A DNA stretch of 64,000 bases from the NCBI RefSeq assembly GCF_020905415.1, contig NZ_JAJJMP010000001.1, forward strand, positions 2,801,501 through 2,865,500, written 5' to 3'. The translations under genes were made by a program, and so were the position numbers. Shown piece after piece: positions 59,936 through 64,000 of this stretch. The stretch is from Myroides oncorhynchi (GTDB lineage: Bacteria; Bacteroidota; Bacteroidia; Flavobacteriales; Flavobacteriaceae). Each line of letters opens with the position of its first letter. Position 1 is the stretch's first letter. The notes beneath the pieces were generated by a model. That model saw only the letters and a list, made by a program, of their open reading frames with translations. It searched no databases and was not told where the DNA came from.

Positions 59936-60526
59936 ATGAAGACATTTTATGTAGTAAAGTATTCAGGCCCTTTTGGTTTTATAAAACCATGGACTGCTGT
60001 ACGTGATAGTGAAACGTTTAGTCAACAGTTTTTAACACCAAGTACAGTGGAGGGAATTGAGAAAAAATTATTTCCTGAGTTGTTAAAGAATATAGGAATT
60101 AGTAAAATAAAGGGACATCGTTTGTCTTATGATCAAATTTCTGAACAACAAGAGGTTACACAAACCAGAGGTTGGAATTCTGTGAAAAAAGGAAAACAGT
60201 TTCAATTCTCAAGAGATACTTCTATTTTATTGAGGGGTGTTTTGATAAATCCTGTACTACATTTACTATTTGATAACATTGAAGATGCTGAAATAGCTAT
60301 GACACAACATATATGTTTATGTAGAAACGAAGATTTAATGTTTCCAATAGAAATAATGGCAATACAAGCAGGTGATTTCGACACAGAAGCATATCCTGGT
60401 TATGAATTAGTATTTGGTAAGACAGTTAAATCATTTATTGTAGGATACCATCGATTGACAAATGAAGCTATGTATGGTTGGCTTAAAATAGTAGGAACTC
60501 CTGTAAGAACTATTAGGCAATGGTAA
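59936..60526 (+). CDS. cas5: CRISPR-associated protein Cas5
   Basis: A 196-aa RAMP-type Cascade subunit that holds the crRNA 5' handle. The N-terminus (FYVVKYSGPFGFIKPWTAVRDSETFSQQFLTPSTVEGIEKKLFPELL) has the Cas5 pattern of an early beta strand, a conserved Phe-rich turn and the TPSTVEGI helix. Ferredoxin-like strands (QFQFSRDTSILLRGVLINPVLHLLF, YELVFGKTVKSFIVGYHRLT) follow. The family is recognised from context and pattern rather than a full motif match. It overlaps cas3 by 7 bases. Confidence 0.88.
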   Translation: MKTFYVVKYSGPFGFIKPWTAVRDSETFSQQFLTPSTVEGIEKKLFPELLKNIGISKIKGHRLSYDQISEQQEVTQTRGWNSVKKGKQFQFSRDTSILLRGVLINPVLHLLFDNIEDAEIAMTQHICLCRNEDLMFPIEIMAIQAGDFDTEAYPGYELVFGKTVKSFIVGYHRLTNEAMYGWLKIVGTPVRTIRQW

Positions 60527-62655
60527 GCTTATTCGCAAAATCATCACCAGAATGGACTACATTAAAAGATCATTTATTGCATGTTTCTTTAGCAGCACAG
60601 AAGTTCGCTACCTATTTAGGGATAGATGAAAAAATAGCTATTAATGGTGCTTTGCTTCATGATTTGGGCAAAGGACATCCTTTTTTTCAAAAGCGATTAC
60701 AAGGAAAAGATAATACAAGAAGGATATTTAGACATGAACTATCATCCTTGTTTTTTCTATCTGCTTTTCCAGTAGAACATAAAGATGCCTTAATTGAAAT
60801 GGTAGTTGCCCACCATAAGTCCATTGACGATGATGGAGGTATACTTTATTTGGAAGAGAATGATGATTATATATCATTTCATTTAGGACAATGGGAAAGT
60901 TGGAGTGTTGCTGTTTTAGAAGTATTAAAAGAATGTGGAATTACAGTTGATCAAATTAGTAGAGAAGAAGCAGAGGCGAATTATGACTATGCTTTGAATT
61001 ATGTGCAAGAGCATAGTAAGGAGAAAAGATGGTCGCAATGGAGAGGGCTATTAATGGGAGCTGATCATTTTGCATCTGCACAGATACATAAGACAGAAAA
61101 GGTTGTTAATAGATTATTCCAGATTCCTAATTTGTCATTTTATAACAGGCAGCATGAGTTATATCCATTGTCTTGTGAAGATGCTGATTCTTCTAAGAAA
61201 CATACCATCGTAGTTGCAAGTACGGGAGCTGGAAAAACAGATTATTTGTTGCGTAGATGTAGAGGACGTGTTTTTTATACTTTACCTTTTCAAGCATCTA
61301 TTAATGCAATGTATAACAGATTAGGTAATGATTTAGAAAAAGACAACCCTAATATTGATATAAGAGTACAACATTCATCATCTATTGTAGTTAAGCGCAA
61401 CGGCAATGATGATACTTCTCTTCAAAATCTTATGGGCTCAGCAGTAAAGGTGTTAACTCCACATCAATTAGCTACACTTGCCTTTGGATTAAAGGGGTAT
61501 GAGGCATTGATATTAGATGTTAAAGGATGCGATGTTATTTTAGATGAAGTACATACCTATTCAGGTGTATCACAGGCCTTAGTGCTAAAGGTAATCGAGG
61601 TATTAAAAGAAATAGATTGTAGAATACATATAGGTACAGCTACTATGCCTACTGTTTTATATAATAAAATATTAGAGTTATTAGGAGATGATGTCTTTGA
61701 AATGAAGCTAAAAAAAGAGCAATTAGATCAATTTAACAGACATATCGTTTATAAGATAAAACAAGACAATGTTTTTAGTATAATAAAAGAAGGAGTTCTT
61801 GCAAATAAAAAGGTTCTTGTTGTGTGTAATAAAGTACAGAATGCTATAGAAGTTTATGAAGATTTAGTTCAGCAGTATCCCAACATACCTATTCTTTTGT
61901 TACACAGTAGATTTAAACGAGCAGATAGAAATGAAAAGGAGAGATTACTCTTAGGTATAGATCAGAAAGGACAGGCCATTGGAGCCTATAATACTAGTTG
62001 TGAAAGTTGTATTGTTGTTTCAACTCAAATAGTAGAGGTTAGCTTGGATATCAGCTTTGATGTGATTATTACAGAGACAGCACCTTTAGATGCTTTGATA
62101 CAAAGATTTGGACGAGTAAATAGAAAGAGAAACAAAGATACTATAGGGAAGTTAAAGGATGTATATGTGATAGAACCTGGCGAGACACAAAAAGACGTTA
62201 GACCTTATATGTTTGATGCTATTCAGAAGACTTACGCTGTATTGCCTGATGCGGATGTACTTCAAGAGCGGGATGTTCAACAGATGATGGATAGTGTATT
62301 TCAGCAGTTAAACTTAATGGATATTGAGAATCACACTGTATTTAAGCAAGGCGGCAAGTGGAACCAACCAGTACTTACTCATAATTCAAAGTCTGTGTTA
62401 ATTGATTTGTTGCAGATAGAAAGTGTAGTATGTATAACTGAAGAGGATCGAGAATTATATGAGAAATGTAATGATTTTGAAATACGATTAATGTTAGAAA
62501 TACCAACCTATTATTATACAGTTGAAAAATTAGAGCAATTAAAGGTTGGAAATAAGCCATTTATAATACCGTCTTATGCTTATAGCAAAGAATCTGGACT
62601 AAGTATTGATAAACTTAAAAGTGAACTGAATAATGTAATAAATCAATTGTTATGA
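60520..62655 (+). CDS. cas3: CRISPR-associated helicase/nuclease Cas3
   Basis: A 711-aa type I effector that unwinds and degrades target DNA after Cascade recruitment. The N-terminal HD nuclease is complete: KDHLLHVSLAAQKF with a His, ALLHDLGKGHPFF (His-Asp at about 47-48), then VVAHHKSIDDD. The SF2 helicase follows with Walker A IVVASTGAGKTDYLL at about 231-238, DEVH (LDEVHTY) at about 340 and motif III IGTATMPT. Domain 2 has IVVSTQIVEVSLDISFDVIITETAPLDALIQRFGRVNR. The order (nuclease first) is standard. It overlaps both neighbours and is part of a tight operon. Confidence 0.96.
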   Translation: MVSLFAKSSPEWTTLKDHLLHVSLAAQKFATYLGIDEKIAINGALLHDLGKGHPFFQKRLQGKDNTRRIFRHELSSLFFLSAFPVEHKDALIEMVVAHHKSIDDDGGILYLEENDDYISFHLGQWESWSVAVLEVLKECGITVDQISREEAEANYDYALNYVQEHSKEKRWSQWRGLLMGADHFASAQIHKTEKVVNRLFQIPNLSFYNRQHELYPLSCEDADSSKKHTIVVASTGAGKTDYLLRRCRGRVFYTLPFQASINAMYNRLGNDLEKDNPNIDIRVQHSSSIVVKRNGNDDTSLQNLMGSAVKVLTPHQLATLAFGLKGYEALILDVKGCDVILDEVHTYSGVSQALVLKVIEVLKEIDCRIHIGTATMPTVLYNKILELLGDDVFEMKLKKEQLDQFNRHIVYKIKQDNVFSIIKEGVLANKKVLVVCNKVQNAIEVYEDLVQQYPNIPILLLHSRFKRADRNEKERLLLGIDQKGQAIGAYNTSCESCIVVSTQIVEVSLDISFDVIITETAPLDALIQRFGRVNRKRNKDTIGKLKDVYVIEPGETQKDVRPYMFDAIQKTYAVLPDADVLQERDVQQMMDSVFQQLNLMDIENHTVFKQGGKWNQPVLTHNSKSVLIDLLQIESVVCITEEDRELYEKCNDFEIRLMLEIPTYYYTVEKLEQLKVGNKPFIIPSYAYSKESGLSIDKLKSELNNVINQLL

Positions 62656-63995
62656 TAACAGCTTTAATAGGTAGGACTTTTTTAGAGAAATATAACCAAG
62701 AGATGAGAAGTAGTCATAGTTCAAAATCATTCTTTGAAGAGGTTTTCTTTGAATTATTCTTTAATCATCCTAAGTATCTAATGAGTGGAGGTAACTCATC
62801 ATTTGAAAATCCTAAAATTAGTTGGGATAAGATGATTAAAGGATTAATACCATTTGAAACGTGTGAACAGAAGAAACTAAGGTTAGAGAAATTTATCGAA
62901 AAGGTATCGGATAATTATAATAAACCAGATGCAAGTTTTGCATTAGGATATGCAGCCTCTACAGAGAGAGAATTTGCTACGACCTCAGGTTTGGTTTCAG
63001 ATCTAAAAATAGAAACTACAGAAGAAGAAGTGTATTACTCGTGGATAGGTGGAGGGTTAGGAATAGGAGTAGCAGGAGGATATAACTTACTAATAGATGA
63101 TGCAATAATCTTGTGGCAGGTTTTTTTAGGATGGAAGGAATATCGAAAACTATTAAACGATCCAACTTTGTCTGTGATAAGAGGTAATCAAATCAATACA
63201 TGGAACGGACAATGGTTAACGTATTCATTAGGAAAAGACTTTGATAGAGCCTTTGATTATACTGTTTTAAGAAAAAAAGAGATTCTAAAGATAGAAAAAG
63301 ATAAAGCAGAAGTAAATACAGTGAATTGGTCTAATTTGTTTTTTAGCTTATCTAATCTGTATGCAGAGCAAACAATAAATACTTATGTCTATAGTTTTGG
63401 ACAAACAAATAAGACAATAGGATTTATTCCTATGTATTTAAAGTCAGGAAAACGACTAATAGATGTGTTTAAGCAATTGTTTCCTTATTCTGAAGATAGT
63501 TTTGAAACAAGTCAGTTTCAATCTCTTTTCGGGATACATATAAAACGAGCTTGTGAATTAGGAAATATAGGCTTACATGCTTTACAGCCAGAAAGCCTTA
63601 AGAAGTACATCAATACTGATAAGAATTTATCCTTTAAAAAAGAAGAAGATTATATTAATTATAGAACTTATAAAACTTGGTTAATCGCTATGATATCAAA
63701 GAATAAACAAGAAATCACAGACTATACCGCTCAAATAGCTCAGCTATTGTTAGAGTATAGAAAAGACGCAAAAGGAAATGAACGTACAAACTTGATTAAT
63801 AAAAGACTATTTGAAGAAAGTTCAAAGAAATCTTTTATTGGTGCTTTGACAGATATGTTGTCTGGAGTAACAGACAAACAAGCTAAAGAACTAAAAGAAT
63901 TAAGAGATTATGTACACTTACTAAGTAATGAGGATTTCTCATACTTTCGTACGTTGTTAAAATTTGATTACGCATTTGTAGAAAAAGAAAACTAA
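62652..63995 (+). CDS. Candidate type I Cascade large subunit (Cas8-like, divergent)
   Basis: 447 aa, complete in the window and overlapping cas3 by 4 bases. Its place in the operon and size suggest the large subunit Cas8. The N-terminal half has YNQEMRSSHSSKSFFEEVFFELFF and the W-rich, glycine-rich stretch YYSWIGGGLGIGVAGGYNLLI, and is followed by NTWNGQWLTYSLGKDFDRAFDY. The C-terminal third is helical (ELKELRDYVHLLSNEDFSYFRTLL), which may be the small-subunit-like bundle. I see no CxxC zinc motif as in Cas8b1/Cst1, so the subtype (I-B-like or Csx8/Cas8a1-like) cannot be set. Cas7 and the adaptation genes would lie beyond the window edge. Confidence 0.6.
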   Translation: MITALIGRTFLEKYNQEMRSSHSSKSFFEEVFFELFFNHPKYLMSGGNSSFENPKISWDKMIKGLIPFETCEQKKLRLEKFIEKVSDNYNKPDASFALGYAASTEREFATTSGLVSDLKIETTEEEVYYSWIGGGLGIGVAGGYNLLIDDAIILWQVFLGWKEYRKLLNDPTLSVIRGNQINTWNGQWLTYSLGKDFDRAFDYTVLRKKEILKIEKDKAEVNTVNWSNLFFSLSNLYAEQTINTYVYSFGQTNKTIGFIPMYLKSGKRLIDVFKQLFPYSEDSFETSQFQSLFGIHIKRACELGNIGLHALQPESLKKYINTDKNLSFKKEEDYINYRTYKTWLIAMISKNKQEITDYTAQIAQLLLEYRKDAKGNERTNLINKRLFEESSKKSFIGALTDMLSGVTDKQAKELKELRDYVHLLSNEDFSYFRTLLKFDYAFVEKEN

Positions 63996-64000
63996 AAATA

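Noticed and set aside
59264-64000. CRISPR array within the window
   Set aside because: I looked for regularly spaced direct repeats around the cas genes and in the 58.7-59.3 kb gap and found none; the array must lie outside.
1-64000. tRNA, rRNA or complete insertion sequence
   Set aside because: No cloverleaf with a GTTCRA arm, no rRNA motifs and no transposase gene with terminal repeats could be found by reading both strands.

Overview
The window reads as a chromosome segment of a Flavobacteriia member (Bacteroidota), probably Myroides or a close relative. Visible reasons: AT-rich sequence, almost no Shine-Dalgarno sites, promoters with the Bacteroidota -7 element TAnnTTTG, a TonB receptor/lipoprotein operon, a bacilliredoxin, and a kdp operon with a split KdpD and a sigma-54 response regulator instead of KdpE. 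The genus is an inference; no rRNA, tRNA or complete mobile element is present.

Layout. 0-6.4 kb: a J-domain-like membrane protein, a 33-codon micro-gene between two terminators, clpB, a bacilliredoxin, an uncharacterised two-repeat protein and a DsrE-like periplasmic protein. 6.4-10 kb: a divergent DsrE/DUF2892 pair, each gene with a GTAAC-N4-GTTAC palindrome placed like an activator site, then two paralogous lipoproteins flanking an SDR gene. 10-14.3 kb: four-helix-bundle protein, fahA, glyA, DUF2752 and TM2 proteins. 14.5-19.5 kb is a decay zone: a HAD gene with an in-frame amber stop, a gene with a one-base loss, a lipoprotein frameshifted in its signal peptide, and a Crp/Fnr remnant. 20-23 kb: three adjacent genes of families often used as toxin immunity proteins. 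23-29.5 kb: a CNNM transporter and the thr operon (thrA-thrB-thrC) behind a 48-codon leader peptide very rich in Thr and Ser.

31-37 kb: an apparent iron/xenosiderophore operon (TonB receptor, DUF4374 lipoprotein, esterase, YncE-like propeller broken by a 13-bp tandem duplication) whose promoter is bracketed by two Fur-like palindromes. 38-50 kb: a sigma-54 activator, a SatD/DUF3307 pair, and the kdp operon (two extra micro-membrane ORFs, kdpF, kdpA, kdpB, kdpC, a porin, KdpD N-half, separate histidine kinase), preceded by a -24/-12 promoter and TTGGCA/TGCCAA dyads. 50-57.4 kb: an O-antigen type nucleotide-sugar cluster (rfbB, rfbA, two aminotransferase-fold proteins, WbqC, GNAT, SDR, GT2), then lpxD. 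59.3 kb to the end: the start of a type I CRISPR-cas operon (cas6-cas5-cas3-large subunit), cut by the window edge; no array is visible.

Four intergenic copies of one dispersed element (about 140-180 bp, with terminal inverted repeats that vary in sequence but keep pairing) lie at 1.4, 10.6, 22.9 and 49.8 kb. The most novel-looking items are this element, the paired Crp/Fnr-type operators, the sigma-54 control and extra micro-proteins of kdp, the thr leader, and the divergent Cas large subunit.
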